DNA of 64,000 nucleotides, taken from the NCBI GenBank assembly GCA_001939145.1, contig LSRX01000697.1, forward strand, positions 67,712-131,711, read 5' to 3'. The position numbers and the translations under genes are program-made. The notes under the pieces are model-generated. The model was not told the DNA's origin, did not search any database, and worked only from the letters and a program-made list of their open reading frames with translations. The first letter of the stretch is position 1. Each line of letters begins with the position of its first letter. This document shows, piece after piece, positions 1 to 9,766 of this stretch. Origin of the DNA: Symbiodinium microadriaticum. Its lineage: Eukaryota > Sar > Dinophyceae > Suessiales > Symbiodiniaceae.

Positions 1-156
1 TAACAACAAATTTTGAATAAGGACTGTTTTACCGCCCGTTGATGACGCTACAATAATTGAACGAAACGGTAATTTAGGCACCATGTCATACTTTGACTGT
101 TTATACTCATATTCTGGTATATTTATAGGTTTAACGATAGGAATATTATTTAACAT
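1..156 (-). CDS. Packaging-type P-loop ATPase, N-terminal part (cut by window edge)
   Basis: The ORF reads from ATG at 156 leftward and is open to base 1 (52 codons). The N-terminus is a short leader, then a hydrophobic beta strand and a Walker A loop (residues about 33-45: PFRSIIVASSTGGKT), followed by a helix (VLIQNLLL). The layout of a Pro-Phe-Arg lead-in, hydrophobic strand, GK-T loop and Leu-rich helix close to the N-terminus matches the FtsK/HerA-A32-like DNA-packaging ATPases of virophages, polinton-like viruses and nucleocytoviruses. Walker B and the rest lie outside the window. The first Walker A position is Ala rather than Gly, which is unusual. Assignment to a packaging ATPase rather than another P-loop NTPase is inferred from motif position and viral context. 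Confidence 0.6.
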   Translation of the reverse strand, partial: MLNNIPIVKPINIPEYEYKQSKYDMVPKLPFRSIIVASSTGGKTVLIQNLLL

Positions 157-196
157 TATTAATTAAGTAGAAAAATTATATCGTTATTAATATATA
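157..196. promoter_or_regulatory. Divergent viral intergenic region
   Basis: About 40 nt of almost pure A/T between the leftward ATPase gene and the rightward gene cluster. It contains TTAATTAA-like and ATTAATATATAAT stretches. By position it should hold promoters for both directions. No specific known viral early or late motif was recognised. Confidence 0.35.
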
Positions 197-349
197 ATGG
201 ATTACGAGGAAACAATCAAAGTAATTAATGAATTAGAGAAAATAGAAGAAGTCATAGCACCGCCCAGATACAGACGATGTTGTTATAGTTTTCTTGAGTT
301 TTGTAAAGCACTTCTTTTATATTTTAAAAATGTTAAAAAATCTAAATGA
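197..349 (+). CDS. Small viral protein, 50 aa
   Basis: The ORF starts at the first ATG after the divergent region and ends five bases before the next gene. The N-terminal half is acidic and helical (MDYEETIKVINELEKIEEV). The C-terminal half has a Cys pair (RRCCYS) and a hydrophobic, basic tail that could contact a membrane or DNA. AT-rich codon use matches its neighbours. The tight spacing supports it as a real gene. No family recognised. Confidence 0.45.
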   Translation: MDYEETIKVINELEKIEEVIAPPRYRRCCYSFLEFCKALLLYFKNVKKSK

Positions 350-354
350 TATAA

Positions 355-768
355 ATGAGCGATACTACAGGTGAAAGTGAAAAGAAGAAAGGATTCTTTA
401 TAAATGCTAAAGGTGTATCTTGTATCCCTTGTAGATGTAAAAGACAGTCATATCATAAGGAAACTATAACCATTAAGGAAAACAACATAATTACAACAAA
501 TGTCATAGAGGATAGACAAAATTTTAAAATAGGTTCTGCTGGTCGTCATATGTCACCCGATGGAAATAATATATTTAAGAACGAGAGTCAAATCGGAAGC
601 GTTGAAATATACGATACTGATTGGGGCACTAATAACAGAATAACATCCGAAGAATACGAAGAAAGATTGGATATAATTGAAAGAGATATTGAAATTATCA
701 AAAAGGATATACAAAAGTTGGAGCTTGAACTAAATGATTTGAAACTAAAGATCAATAAGAAATATTAA
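355..768 (+). CDS. Viral protein with C-terminal coiled coil, 137 aa
   Basis: This 137-residue ORF has no introns and uses AT-rich codons. The N-terminus is Lys-rich with a Cys cluster (residues about 23-28, CIPCRC). The middle is polar and Asn-rich. The last 40 residues form a charged heptad-like helix (from about EEYEERLDIIERDIEIIKKD), so oligomerisation is likely. It lies five bases after one gene and one base before the next, so the cluster was probably expressed together or from very short promoters. A structural or minor capsid role is possible but is not shown by sequence. Confidence 0.6.
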   Translation: MSDTTGESEKKKGFFINAKGVSCIPCRCKRQSYHKETITIKENNIITTNVIEDRQNFKIGSAGRHMSPDGNNIFKNESQIGSVEIYDTDWGTNNRITSEEYEERLDIIERDIEIIKKDIQKLELELNDLKLKINKKY

Positions 769-769
769 T

Positions 770-967
770 ATGGAGTGTGTATTTCCTAAGAAAGTAAAAG
801 AAGATGCTAAGAAAGATTGGCTAGAGGAACGAAGAAAGATAAGAAAATACAATGCTAGATTAAGTGCGATTTTGGATGAACTAGAGGATTTTCAACATTA
901 TGAAGAATATAAGAAACGCTTCAAATTGTTGTTTGAATTTTATCAGTTAGAAGAATTGATAAAATAG
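770..967 (+). CDS. Small charged helical viral protein, 65 aa
   Basis: The ATG follows the preceding stop codon by one base. The product is highly charged, rich in Lys, Glu, Arg and Tyr, and predicted all-helical, with an aromatic, leucine-rich end (FKLLFEFYQLEELIK). Its composition and codon use agree with the other viral genes. No domain recognised; function unknown. Confidence 0.5.
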   Translation: MECVFPKKVKEDAKKDWLEERRKIRKYNARLSAILDELEDFQHYEEYKKRFKLLFEFYQLEELIK

Positions 968-992
968 TCTAAAGATGTATCTATAATATGTT

Positions 993-1055
993 ATGACAGA
1001 GCCCCCATGCCAGTGCCCCGTGTGCTTCCATAAGCGCATCAAAAGAATGTGGTAA
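993..1055 (+). CDS. Possible 20-residue Cys-r-ich viral microprotein
   Basis: A tiny ORF (MTEPPCQCPVCFHKRIKRMW) with a CxCxxC cluster followed by a basic tail. Its length is close to chance, so it may not be expressed. It sits between the 65-aa gene and the hairpin at 1126-1158, where another small gene would fit. Confidence 0.2.
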   Translation: MTEPPCQCPVCFHKRIKRMW

Positions 1056-1125
1056 TGGTCTAATTAGTTTGTTTCGTGCTTTTGGAAGAAGGAGAAGAAA
1101 ACCCCGACAGTCCCTATATAATGTT

Positions 1126-1158
1126 CTAATGATTTAATTCAGGAATTCAAATCATTAG
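1126..1158. terminator. Fold-back hairpin in viral intergenic DNA
   Basis: CTAATGATTT at 1126-1135 is the exact reverse complement of AAATCATTAG at 1149-1158. The inner bases AATTC (1136-1140) and GAATT (1143-1147) extend the stem to about 15 bp with a 2-nt loop and one bulged base. AT-rich hairpins between genes mark transcript 3' ends in mimivirus-like giant viruses, so a termination or polyadenylation role is plausible here. That role is inferred. Confidence 0.5.
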
Positions 1159-1211
1159 AGTATTGTTTCGGTCTAACCGTGCCTAAAGACTAGACTTTTT
1201 AATATGTTAAG

Positions 1212-1358
1212 ATGGAAGAGAGAGTTTGCAAATCGTGTTGCGCGACAAAAGATATTGAAGAGTTCGACGGGTTTAAGACTTGTAATAGGTGTCGGGTTAG
1301 GGATTTAGGGTTGGGAATATGGGTTTTTTCTATGGGGGTATTGGTGTATGGGGTTTAG
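1212..1358 (+). pseudogene. Viral Cys-finger gene truncated at telomere-like repeat
   Basis: The ORF starts MEERVCKSCCATKD and continues to a KTCNRCR motif. CxxC, a spacer with an aromatic Phe, then TCxxCR is a common small zinc-finger arrangement in large DNA viruses of protists. After the second Cys pair the frame enters GGGTTAGGG/TTTAGGG sequence and encodes low-complexity Gly/Val-rich residues until a TAG at 1356. The gene is therefore probably cut at about 1290 by the junction. Only the first 25-28 residues look genuine. Confidence 0.45.
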
Positions 1359-1560
1359 GGTGGGATTTTTCTATGTGGTGGTGTATGGTTTTTCTGGTGG
1401 TTCCATCCAAGGGGTATTCCTATGGGTCTTCTGGTGAGGTTAGGGTTGAGGTATAGGTTGTTGTGGTTTTGGATCTTCAGGTGGGTTATTCCTAGGGTTC
1501 TACCTATGGATCTTGGATGGGTTGAAGGTTGAGGTATAGGTTGTTATGGTTTGGGGTGCT
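1290..1560. repeat. Degenerate telomere-like, GT-rich tandem sequence
   Basis: The stretch opens with GGTTAGGGATTTAGGGTTGGG and stays G/T-rich, with repeated TTTAGGG or TTAGGG variants. A longer unit is also repeated: GTTGAGGTATAGGTTGTTG near 1446 returns near 1530 with one or two changes, giving a period of about 85 nt. TTTAGGG is a known telomere unit of dinoflagellates and plants. Confidence 0.55.
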
Positions 1561-2400
1561 AGGGGGGTGGTGCATGGTTAGAAAATGGAAATGGTCATCA
1601 CTAACTTTGTGGAGCAGTGTTTGCTGGCAAAATACTGATGCGACTGACACCGCACTGTCAGCTTTGTGGAAAGTTCGGTTAAAATCATCCGGCGAATCTG
1701 AACATGCGGCTGGCTCGTTTTCTGACCTTCTCCCGCTGAGTAGCAAGAAGTCTCCAACAGCCGGGCGTCGATCATCCGTGCCACGGTTGCAAAGACCAGT
1801 TCTTGTTCTTTGCCAAGTGGACAACCCGCATTACGGAGATGCATGTCCTCATGCTTGATTGCTAAATGCCCCTGAGCATGGTAAATGCAACTAGGCCAGC
1901 AATTGCTTCTGTGCTGTCGCAAGGTGGGTCGACGGGGCTCTCAGACTATACTGCCTGTGCTGCCGGTCGCCAACCTCGATGAAGTTGAAGGCGCTTCCGT
2001 CTGATATTTATTACTCATCAGCCAGTATGGGTGCAGAGATTGGACGTTCCACACTGCACTCGGCATTTTTTCAAGGTTGTGAGCGGATGCTCAGTCTGGG
2101 CTGTCGGGCTGTCGGGTTCAATGAACGATTGCCGAAGGCAGTTCAGTTCAGCTCAGTTCATCTCGGTTCACTTGAACTCTGGAGTGCGGGACTTGGTAGA
2201 TCATCATCATCATCATCATCATCATCATTCTCATCATCCTCATCCATGCCCATCCTCATCGTCGTCGTCATTGAAGGAAGTCCGCTGCACCGGAAGATTG
2301 AAGAAGGCTCTGCAGCACCTGTCACCCTCCTTCTGAAATCTTCTGAATAACACCGTCATACTTCCTCCGCCTTCCTCGTCAGAATCCGCCTGAGAAGCAG
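1561..2400. other. No convincing gene
   Basis: Mixed-composition DNA with overlapping open frames on both strands but no recognisable domain. It includes a (TCA)n run at about 2198-2228. Confidence 0.3.
2198..2228. repeat. (TCA)n microsatellite
   Basis: About ten near-perfect TCA units, then an interrupted CTCATCATCCTCATCC tail. Encodes Ser or His runs in the shadow frames. Confidence 0.8.
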
Positions 2401-2525
2401 ATTCCGTGGCACTTCGCTCACCGCACGAGAGCTCCGATGGCGACTCAGGCCATGAGGCGAAGACTGAACCTGTCAAGCTGGTCACTGTTGCGCCGGAAAT
2501 ATTGCACCTGGGCCAAAACCTATAA
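2401..2525 (+). CDS. Candidate terminal exon, unidentified protein
   Basis: After a GAAGCAG acceptor at 2400 one + frame reads an acidic then hydrophobic segment (SPHESSDGDSGHEAKTEPVK, then LVTVAPEILHLGQ) and stops at 2523. The composition is protein-like. The opposite strand is also open here, which lowers confidence. No family recognised. Confidence 0.3.
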
Positions 2526-4007
2526 ATTGGAGGTGAAGGCATCCTTTGTGAGAGTTGCTTTGTTAGGTGCATGCCTGTAAGACGTTTTGGTATTGTGCCA
2601 TGCCAGGACGCGTCCTGAAAAAGCCCTTGTCCGCAATTGGAATCCGGAGGCGGCAAATGCTACCGAGTGCAGCCAGTATGTGCTTACTCTGGTGAAAGAG
2701 CTGAGCCGCGGCATTGTCGCCGGTCGGATTTTCCGGCAGACAGAACTACGCCCAGCAAAAGTTGGAATAGTTACAACATAGTACAGCCTGTGATCAGGAG
2801 GACTACTTCGAGTTGCGTATTTGGGGCAGCTCACCTCTGCGGCGAGGCGGTCTCTAGAGACTTCAGAGTAGCTGTTCGGTCAAAGCTCTCAACATGAACC
2901 AGCCAATGAGGAAGACTGTGTAACTCGGTTCCCGCAGATGGTGATGCCCGAAAATGCATAGACAGAAAGGGAGGGATCGGCTCTGTAGACATCACCTGCT
3001 ACGAGCAATAAACGAGTTGCCTCCGTCGCTCTGCCTACTGTTACGAGTCTTTCGCATCCACGAAGTCGGAAGACGAGTGACTAAACCCATGCGCAAGCAC
3101 ACGAGGTCCCAAGCTGGTCCTTACGGCTGCTGACAAAGCTGCCAAGCATGTTCCGCGGCGCGACCGGCGCTGGGAAGGCGCTTTGTTAGCCGACAGAAGG
3201 GGCCAACGCCAGGAACCATTTTTGAAAGTTTGCCGGTATTGGCCCTGGCATGCCCTGGCATGACTATGCGAAGAGAGGTAGATGTCGTGGCTTTCCTGGC
3301 CATGCACTGACCAAGCCCAGCATCTACGATCTAGGAACTCGGGTGTAAGTTGCAAGCATATCTCGCATCGAGCACAAGGCGATGACATTGACATGTAGTC
3401 TGATCAGAACTAGGCCCTGGACGCGAGAGTGAAGCCTGTTGGATAGCTCCGGATGTACATAACTTGGCGGAGTTTCTAATGTTGAAAGTCAGAGTCCCCA
3501 GAAAACCAGAAACCTAAACCTGGAGATGAAACCGTCTCGAGTCTCTCGGAGGTACCGTGAGGACCTTTGCGCGCACCTATGGCAACCTTGAGGGCGCTCA
3601 TGAGGCCGGCAGAGGAGGTTGTGCGGCGGTTGCGAAGCTCTGCTGGTTGGCAGATTTGTTCTGCGTGTTCATATTGGCAGTGCTGTCATGAAGGAGTCTT
3701 GCTCGGCTACCTGCAGCGAGGTGGCACGCCATGCGCGTCCCATGGCCTGGAAGCAGAGACATACACATGTGGCCCAGAAATAGCTGCAAGCAGCTACATC
3801 AAGAATAGGCACGACAGTCTGAGCATTGCCCAAAAGCGATTCAAGTCCAACCGTTTTTGTCGAGGCAAGAACCGCAAGGTTACCTGCATGGCTTTGAAAG
3901 AGTACTACTGCATGCAGGTCAGTTTGATGAACTGATTTGGGTTTGGACTTTGGAGCTGTTTACCGGTGGTGCGGCTGGCTTTTGCTTATGACAAATGCTA
4001 CCTGCAG

Positions 4008-4244
4008 TATACACGCCGCTCGATTTGCACATGCGAGAAAACCTCGAAAAACAAGGCTTCGGACTCAACGATCAGCTCGATGCGATCCTTGCAGCACTCC
4101 GTCGAATGCGCGCGGAGGCACCAAGCCCTAGATTGAAAGGAAAGCTCGAGGTCAGTACAGGTGGTTGAAGAAGCCAGTCAGCCTTGCTGAGCAGCTGCGC
4201 AGGACACAGACCGGGACCCTGACTTCTTCAAGTACTGTGCCTTG
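4008..4244 (+). CDS. Two-exon fragment of an unidentified gene
   Basis: Exon 4008-4150 follows a CTGCAG acceptor and encodes a helical segment beginning YTPLDLHMRENLEKQGFG and ending RLKGKLE. It ends at a GTCAGT donor. Intron 4151-4202 (52 nt) ends GCGCAG. Exon 4203-4244 encodes DTDRDPDFFKYCAL and ends at GTGGCT. Phases join exactly (0/0), which supports real splicing. The start and end exons were not found. An upstream ATG at about 3579 (MATLRALMRPAEEV) could belong to the same gene. No family assigned. Confidence 0.5.
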
Positions 4245-5329
4245 GTGGCTTGAAAACGTCTCGAGGCGAGCAGAGCAAACTCACCGCGTTATGCCTTCAC
4301 GTGTGTGCATGTTCTGAGTGAAGGAAGGGCCGTGACCATATGCGACATATGCCCTCTGCAGCCGAGGCCCCAGGCACTGTCAACCAGGCAACCCGGATGA
4401 ATTCTGCTTTCTTCTTCGGTATTGAGCCTATGGCATTAGCAGGACATCATAGGTTTACTAGCAACAGACTCCGACATGATAAATGTCGCGCCTCGCTGTT
4501 CGATGTGCTTTGTCTCGCGAGATCTCTCCGCCAATAATGCGGGAATGCGTGCAAGATGCACAACCCAGGCTTGATGATTCTGGATTGCGTTGGCAAGGAA
4601 TTGGGTACACCGGCGAGATATTAGGTGGCGCCATCCTGTGTTATCTCATGTTTGTGGGAGGTATTCTTGCCAGCTCGTACGTAGTCGCTTCGGCATTGGT
4701 ACTTGAATAAGCCACTGTGAGCAGGTCTTCACGGGGGATAATGGCAAACATGGGTGCCGCTTTCCGTTTGTGCGGTGCGCGATTGCACCAAGATAGGGAC
4801 AACAGTTGTGATGATGAGTAGCTGCAGTGTTGTATCTTCGTGGCATCTGCCCAGCAATGTCAGAGTGCAACGAAGTGATCGGAATGTGGATTGTGGACTG
4901 CATGCTTAGCATGCTTAGCAAGTTAACCGCTCCGGTCACTCTTCATGGTTTTCATGCAGGTCGTCCCTTATGTGGTCGCTCGGCTTCCAAGGGTGCGCTC
5001 CACTATGTCTTGGCGTGAACTGAAGGCCCACTGAAATCTCTGAAGTAGGTTCATCTCTGAAGGAGATGGACGTCGAGTTCATGTACATATAAGTTCATAT
5101 AACTGGAGCCTTTCCGATAGGAGGGCTCCAAGGCTGCCTCTAAACATCAGAGACGCCAATCACGTTGATGGCAGGATCTCTTGGGAATCCAGATTGTGCC
5201 GCAGACCAGTCAGCATCAAGCAGCTATCGATATCACAGCTCCTCCATCAAGCGTGTTAGATTCTGTTCGATAACCCGGCCTGCTTTGAGATGTTGGGCGT
5301 CCGGTGTTTACTGTGATTGCCCAACCAAG

Positions 5330-5409
5330 ATTGCGATGGATGACGAAGATCGTCACATCTCGCGGATCTTGTCTTTCGCCGAGCAGCAAAATTCGTTCCC
5401 AATTCTTCG
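5330..5409 (+). CDS. Candidate exon, unidentified
   Basis: Between an ACCAAG acceptor and a GTGCAG donor this frame encodes a charged helix (IAMDDEDRHISRILSFAEQQ). It could belong with the exons at 4.0-4.2 and 6.05 kb, but no phase link was established. Confidence 0.35.
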
Positions 5410-6046
5410 GTGCAGCGGCATGTGTCATTGTTGCTACCAGTATCAGCCTGAGGCAGCTGAGTAGTGATTGTTTCGAAGCTCTGACCGGCTCACGAATAAA
5501 GTGCTCAAGAGCCACTTGTAGCTGTCTGTTGTAGAAATTGCGCTATTTCGCGAGTTTCAATCCTCGGGCGGATTCTTCGGCCTGCCACCGCTTCATCCCG
5601 TCCTGCTGATCCAGCAGAGCTGCAGACAGCGCTGCTTTGCACCTGTGGCTGGTGGGTGTCACATAGATCAGATGGATTCTGCCGGTGGTGCTGCAGCACC
5701 GCTTGCACACCTGGCCATGACCCATGGCTTTGTTGAGTCAGATTGCTCTGCTGTCTTCTGCCGCTGCTGCTGTTTTGGCGTTTGCAATGGTCGTGATCGA
5801 GTATTGCTGCTATTGTGTTGCTGCCGCTGTACTTATTCTTCTTGTTCTTTTGTGCTTCAGCATGGCGTTTGTTTTCAGTTGCGGCGCTCGTGACTGGTGT
5901 GTTTTTTCGACATTTGTGGAGGTGCTGTGGTCGCTGCTGCTGTTGTTGGAGGGCATGGCAGCTGATCTTCTTGAGTTGGCTCTGGTGCTGGTTTTTGTGT
6001 TATGATGGTTATTGGTGATGCTGGTGTGGTCTTCTTGCCACTGCAG

Positions 6047-6158
6047 GAAGCTTGCCAATTTCGTTGCAGAAGTGCCAGCGCGATTCCCTGGTCTTCTGCA
6101 TAGCGGCTGGGCTACTTTTGTGTCTAAGCTGCATCAGCTGAATTTCGACTATGCGAGG
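6047..6158 (+). CDS. Candidate exon, unidentified
   Basis: Bounded by CTGCAG and GTCAGC. The frame encodes KLANFVAEVPARFPGLLHS followed by GWATFVSKLHQLNFDYAR, a soluble amphipathic sequence with no low complexity. Neighbouring DNA at 5.72-6.0 kb is a hydrophobic, TGCTG-rich open frame that I do not accept as coding. No family recognised. Confidence 0.4.
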
Positions 6159-7080
6159 GTCAGCGTGGAAAGCCTACCGAGAGCACCCAGCGCATGTTAC
6201 ATACATGGCTTGGTGTGAAGTGCTGGTTCCCGTCTGGAATCTGGAACGCAAGTCTCCCATGCGCATGTCCTCGCGGAAAGGTCAGCTTCTGGAAGACAGA
6301 GGCAGGGATTTTCTGGATGGCTACTGGATTGTCGCTGCAGTAACTCAGCTAGCTTGTTGGCTGGCTGAATGAATGGCCAGTTGATTGACTTCTGGACTTT
6401 TTTGACTCTCCCTCGCCCTCTCACCGGTACTATCTGTCAAGCTGATGCACTCATAAGCGATAGTGCGACTCAGCCGTATCGGTTTCGCCTTTGAATACCC
6501 TACAACCCAAAACTGGTGCACCCTGATGGGCTCCACCAAAGTTTGAAGCTTGTTTAACGTGGGACCTGTTCTAATTGGCTTTTCGGATTTAAGGTGAGAG
6601 GTCGTAATGGTTGGGGGATGTTGGGGGATTGCTAAGGCCGAGGGCTGCACACAGTACTGATACACTCGGCACTGCGCAGATTAAAGGGTCGGATTTGGGG
6701 TTCGGATTCTTCGAGTTTTCCGTTTAGGCTTTGCCTTGCAGAGTTTTCTAGAGCTTCCGATCCTCAATAAAAACTGTCATGAGGGGGGCGGGGGAGGTGG
6801 GAGGGAGAGGGCGGGAAGAGTGTAGCTCCGGATGCACTTTTCGTTGCACTAGCACCATAAGCGTACATCAAGCTTTCATATTCAACTGCTCACATCCTTG
6901 CTAGCACACCTTCAATTGCGTACACAGGCTCATACATGATCGTACATTTCGAGACACCCTGTCACGTTAACAACTGAAATGCACTCACTGCCACCCTTCC
7001 TGCCACACTGGGTCTGGCCAGCTCTGCTTCCCATAAGACCAAGTTTCTGGATGTGGTTTGCCCATGTACTAAGTCACTCG
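6159..7080. other. No convincing gene
   Basis: Open frames are short and overlap on both strands. A G-rich patch lies at 6780-6825. Confidence 0.3.
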
Positions 7081-7086
7081 GATAGT

Positions 7087-7190
7087 TCTGTCTCTGTCTC
7101 TCTCTCTCTTCTCTCTCTCTCTCTTCTCTCTCTTCTCTCTCTCTCTCTCTCTCTTTCTCTTTCACTCTCCCTCACTCTCTCTTCTCTCAC
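7087..7190. repeat. (TC)n pyrimidine tract
   Basis: Interrupted TC/CTCT run of about 100 nt on the + strand. Confidence 0.85.
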
Positions 7191-7479
7191 TCGCACGCAC
7201 TCTAGTGATTCCTTTGGGTCGACTCCCCAGGCTCCATGGCTTTGGCAGTTGCAATACTCGTTGGAATATATTGAGGTCGTAGGTGTCATCAGTGTAGACG
7301 AAGTGGAACAGATTAGTGAGAGTCATGTAGTGCTACTAGATAGGTTTAGACTTACCGGTGTCGGCTGCCATGATCACCATGCATGTTGACCGCGAAAGCT
7401 TCAATAGCATGTGTCCTAAAGCTCTTAAAGTTGTCCCATGTCATTCCGAAAAAAACTGAAAGCCCTTGCAGTCAGGCAC

Positions 7480-7660
7480 GCGCGCATGCGCATGCGCACA
7501 AACAAGCGCAGACGGACAGAGAAAGCGATACAGCGACACGGACACACAGAGACACACAGAGACACACAGGGCAGATAGACTCAGACGCACCCACACGCCC
7601 GTACACAGGCCCGCACGCACACGCACGCACGCACGCACAGACACACACAGGTTCCGGCTC
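7480..7660. repeat. CA/CG-rich low-complexity tract
   Basis: Alternating GCGCATGCGC, CACAGAGACACACAGAGA and CACGCACGCACG runs. The tract includes potential Z-DNA-forming alternating purine-pyrimidine stretches. Confidence 0.75.
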
Positions 7661-7784
7661 TCCTCAAGTTGTTGGCATCTTCTCTGGCGAAGGCCGGACA
7701 GTATGTGGCAGCATCACGGTGTCACGGCCAGCCTCGTCTTTGACACTGCAGTACTCGTCGCCGGGAGGCAAAGCTGCCCTTGAG

Positions 7785-7959
7785 CTGGAAGAATGCGCAA
7801 GACTTCACCATGAGCGACTGGTTAGATGTGGCTTCCGTTGCAGTTCAGCCAACTGACTCACGTGGCGATTGTGCTAGTCACTGCTTCCCGGAGAATGCAG
7901 ACTACGAGAAGATAGTTAAAGTTTGCAGCCTTTGTTGCGTCTGTGGGAATCCCGGCGAG
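7785..7959 (+). CDS. Candidate exons with a Cys-rich segment
   Basis: Two likely exons: 7785-7820 (LEECARLHHERL, after CTTGAG and before GTTAGA) and 7901-7959 (DYEKIVKVCSLCCVCGNPGE, after ATGCAG and before GTATAT). The second carries CxxCCxxC, which could bind metal. Their phases do not join directly, so an exon between them is missing or one is wrong. Family unknown. Confidence 0.35.
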
Positions 7960-8394
7960 GTATATGTGCATCTGACACCGGAGGACAAGCTAGTCAACAC
8001 AAAATGGAAATGGGGTGCAGGCAATTCTCACTCTATCTGGCCGTTCGCAACTGAATATACAACAGAAGGGCCAAACTACAACCCCCACTCTCCCGAATCC
8101 CTACCTGCACGAGCCAAAACCGCCAGGCAGCGCCCATCCTGGCGGCACTGGCTGCGGCTTCACTTACACCTCTAGCTCTCCTGAAAGGCAGTGGTCGAAA
8201 GCAAGGCGGGAACTGTCCCTGTACTGCTTTGCGTTCTGTCTTGATTTCGCTCCTGGTCGATGAATTCTGAGTGTTGTTGTCACACAGTATCTTGCCAAAA
8301 TACAAGTTCAGCGCAGTATAAGCTATCTGTCCTGTCGTCCATGTAGCTACCTGCCTGCCTGCCTGCCTACCTACATCCACATATGCGATTCGAG

Positions 8395-8515
8395 CATTGG
8401 CCCCGACTCTAGCAGTGCGATTCTTGCACTCACCATTCAAGCACGCCAGCGGTTCAAGCAGCCAGGATTCAAGCACGAATCCTGTTTCAAGCACGCCCGA
8501 TTCAAGCACTCGCCG
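8395..8515. repeat. Short degenerate tandem repeat (GATTCAAGCACG-like)
   Basis: The motif (G)ATTCAAGCACG recurs about six times with substitutions. A related CACGAATCC/GCGCGAATC motif recurs at 8800-8960. Confidence 0.5.
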
Positions 8516-8519
8516 ACTC

Positions 8520-8720
8520 GCTTTAGGTTTCTAGAGCTTGGGGTTTAGGGCTTCGGGATTCTAGTCGGATTCTAGAGCCTTAAGGGTTTGGGGTCAAGGG
8601 CCATAGATCTAAAGACATGGGGGTTTGGGGTGCCAGGCGAGCCGAGTCTTTTGGGTCCTACGGTTTAGGGTCTTCGGTTTTGACGGTTTAGGGCTGTTCA
8701 GGCTTTGGGATTAGCTGGAA
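8520..8720. repeat. Degenerate interstitial TTTAGGG-like block
   Basis: Repeated GTTTAGGG, GGTTTGGGG and TTAGGGC variants interspersed with TCTAGAGC and CTTCGG. Resembles decayed telomeric sequence. Confidence 0.45.
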
Positions 8721-9122
8721 ACTGCAACCCTAAAACCTGAGCGTGCAAAGACTCCGAAGCCCTAAAGTCTGAAGCCCTGAATCGAATCCCGGCAGCCTTG
8801 CACGAATCCCCGGATCGAAAATCGTGTTGGCGCTTTAATCTGCACGGCCGGTGCACGCATCCATGGAACTTGAATCTCGAATCCTGCATGCTAGTGCGCG
8901 AATCCTGCGTGCGTGCACCTGCCTCCCCAGTGCGCGAATCTGCGGTGCACGAATGTGTTCGATGTTTTGTCTATCTAGCAACCTGTCTGCCTGTCTGTCT
9001 TTCTGATTAAGCCATCAGAAGCCTCTGAATTCCTCCCAAGTCTTTGTGCTATGAGCGGCATAGCATTCGCTAGGAATGGACTGGAGCACCTCCTGGTGGA
9101 TCACCAGGGATCTCCTGATCAG

Positions 9123-9766
9123 AGGCTGGAAGCCACATCTGCAAATGTTGTGTCTGCCATGCCGCACTCAGAAGTCGAGCAATGCATCAGGTATGGGGCT
9201 TTGCTACTTCTGCGGTTTCATGGTCTCCGCCGCTGCCCGTTGAAGTTTCAGCAGTTTCGCATTCCGATTTGGCACGCAGCTTTGCATCAACATCTGACTG
9301 TTGGGGTAGAACTACACAGCACTGCATGCCGGCGCGGAGAAGCCCGCAAGATTTGCGGATGTCGAAGCTGCCTTCTAGCGCTTGTGACGAGAGTCCCGTA
9401 GCAGAGCTTCTTCATGGCACCAAAGAGCTGCATCCTCCGGCTCCAAATCCTGTGCCTGTAGTATCCAGGTTCAGCATCGAGCTTTGTGGGGCTCGCTCGG
9501 GCTGATGCCTGTGACAAGGACTGCTCTCTCGGGGAAGTCGCTGGTGCATCGTTGACTATTTTCTTGTGTGGAATTTCTGTCCCATCATTCGAAGCTCCAT
9601 TTGCTATTCTAGAAGAGAGGCGTTTTGGACTTCAAACCATGTGGCTGGCAGCACAGAAATCTCGAGCAGGCACCGGCGGCGACCTGCACCTATTTTCGAT
9701 TTGTTTGATGAGCTGGGCTTGGGTTTTGGCGACTGGCAGTTGGAGCTGCCCGGCTTTCAAAATCAA
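9123..9766 (+). CDS. Multi-exon fragment of an unidentified gene
   Basis: Exon 9123-9190 encodes RLEATSANVVSAMPHSEVEQ and ends at GTATGG. Exon 9252-9468 encodes a Ser/Pro-rich stretch including LLHGTKELHPPAPNPVPVVS. Exon 9652-9766 encodes STEISSRHRRRPAPIFDLF followed by DELGLGFGDWQLELPGFQNQ and ends at GTCTGT. The last two join in phase (a TCC AG end with a C ACA start). The long unbroken hydrophilic frames and flanking splice sites support coding. The gene probably extends both ways. Function not recognised. Confidence 0.45.

Larger units (their letters stand above)
1..1290. mobile_element. AT-rich endogenous viral fragment (partial)
   Basis: This block is strongly AT-rich, unlike the GC-balanced to GC-rich DNA that follows. 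It carries small genes with gaps of 1 to about 40 nt and no introns, on both strands from a divergent intergenic region at 157-196. A P-loop ATPase of the viral packaging kind, a coiled-coil protein, tiny ORFs, a fold-back hairpin and a Cys finger gene together suggest a eukaryotic DNA virus: a nucleocytoviricot, virophage or polinton-like virus of a protist. The right border is near 1290, where the finger gene passes into GGGTTAGGG-type repeats. The left end is cut by the window. Endogenous insertion is likely, but a chimeric assembly join cannot be excluded. Confidence 0.6.

Noticed and set aside
5724..6005. 93-codon hydrophobic ORF resembling a multi-pass membrane protein
   Set aside because: Derived from TGCTG/TTCTT-rich sequence; neighbouring frames are equally open and no family or splice context supports it.
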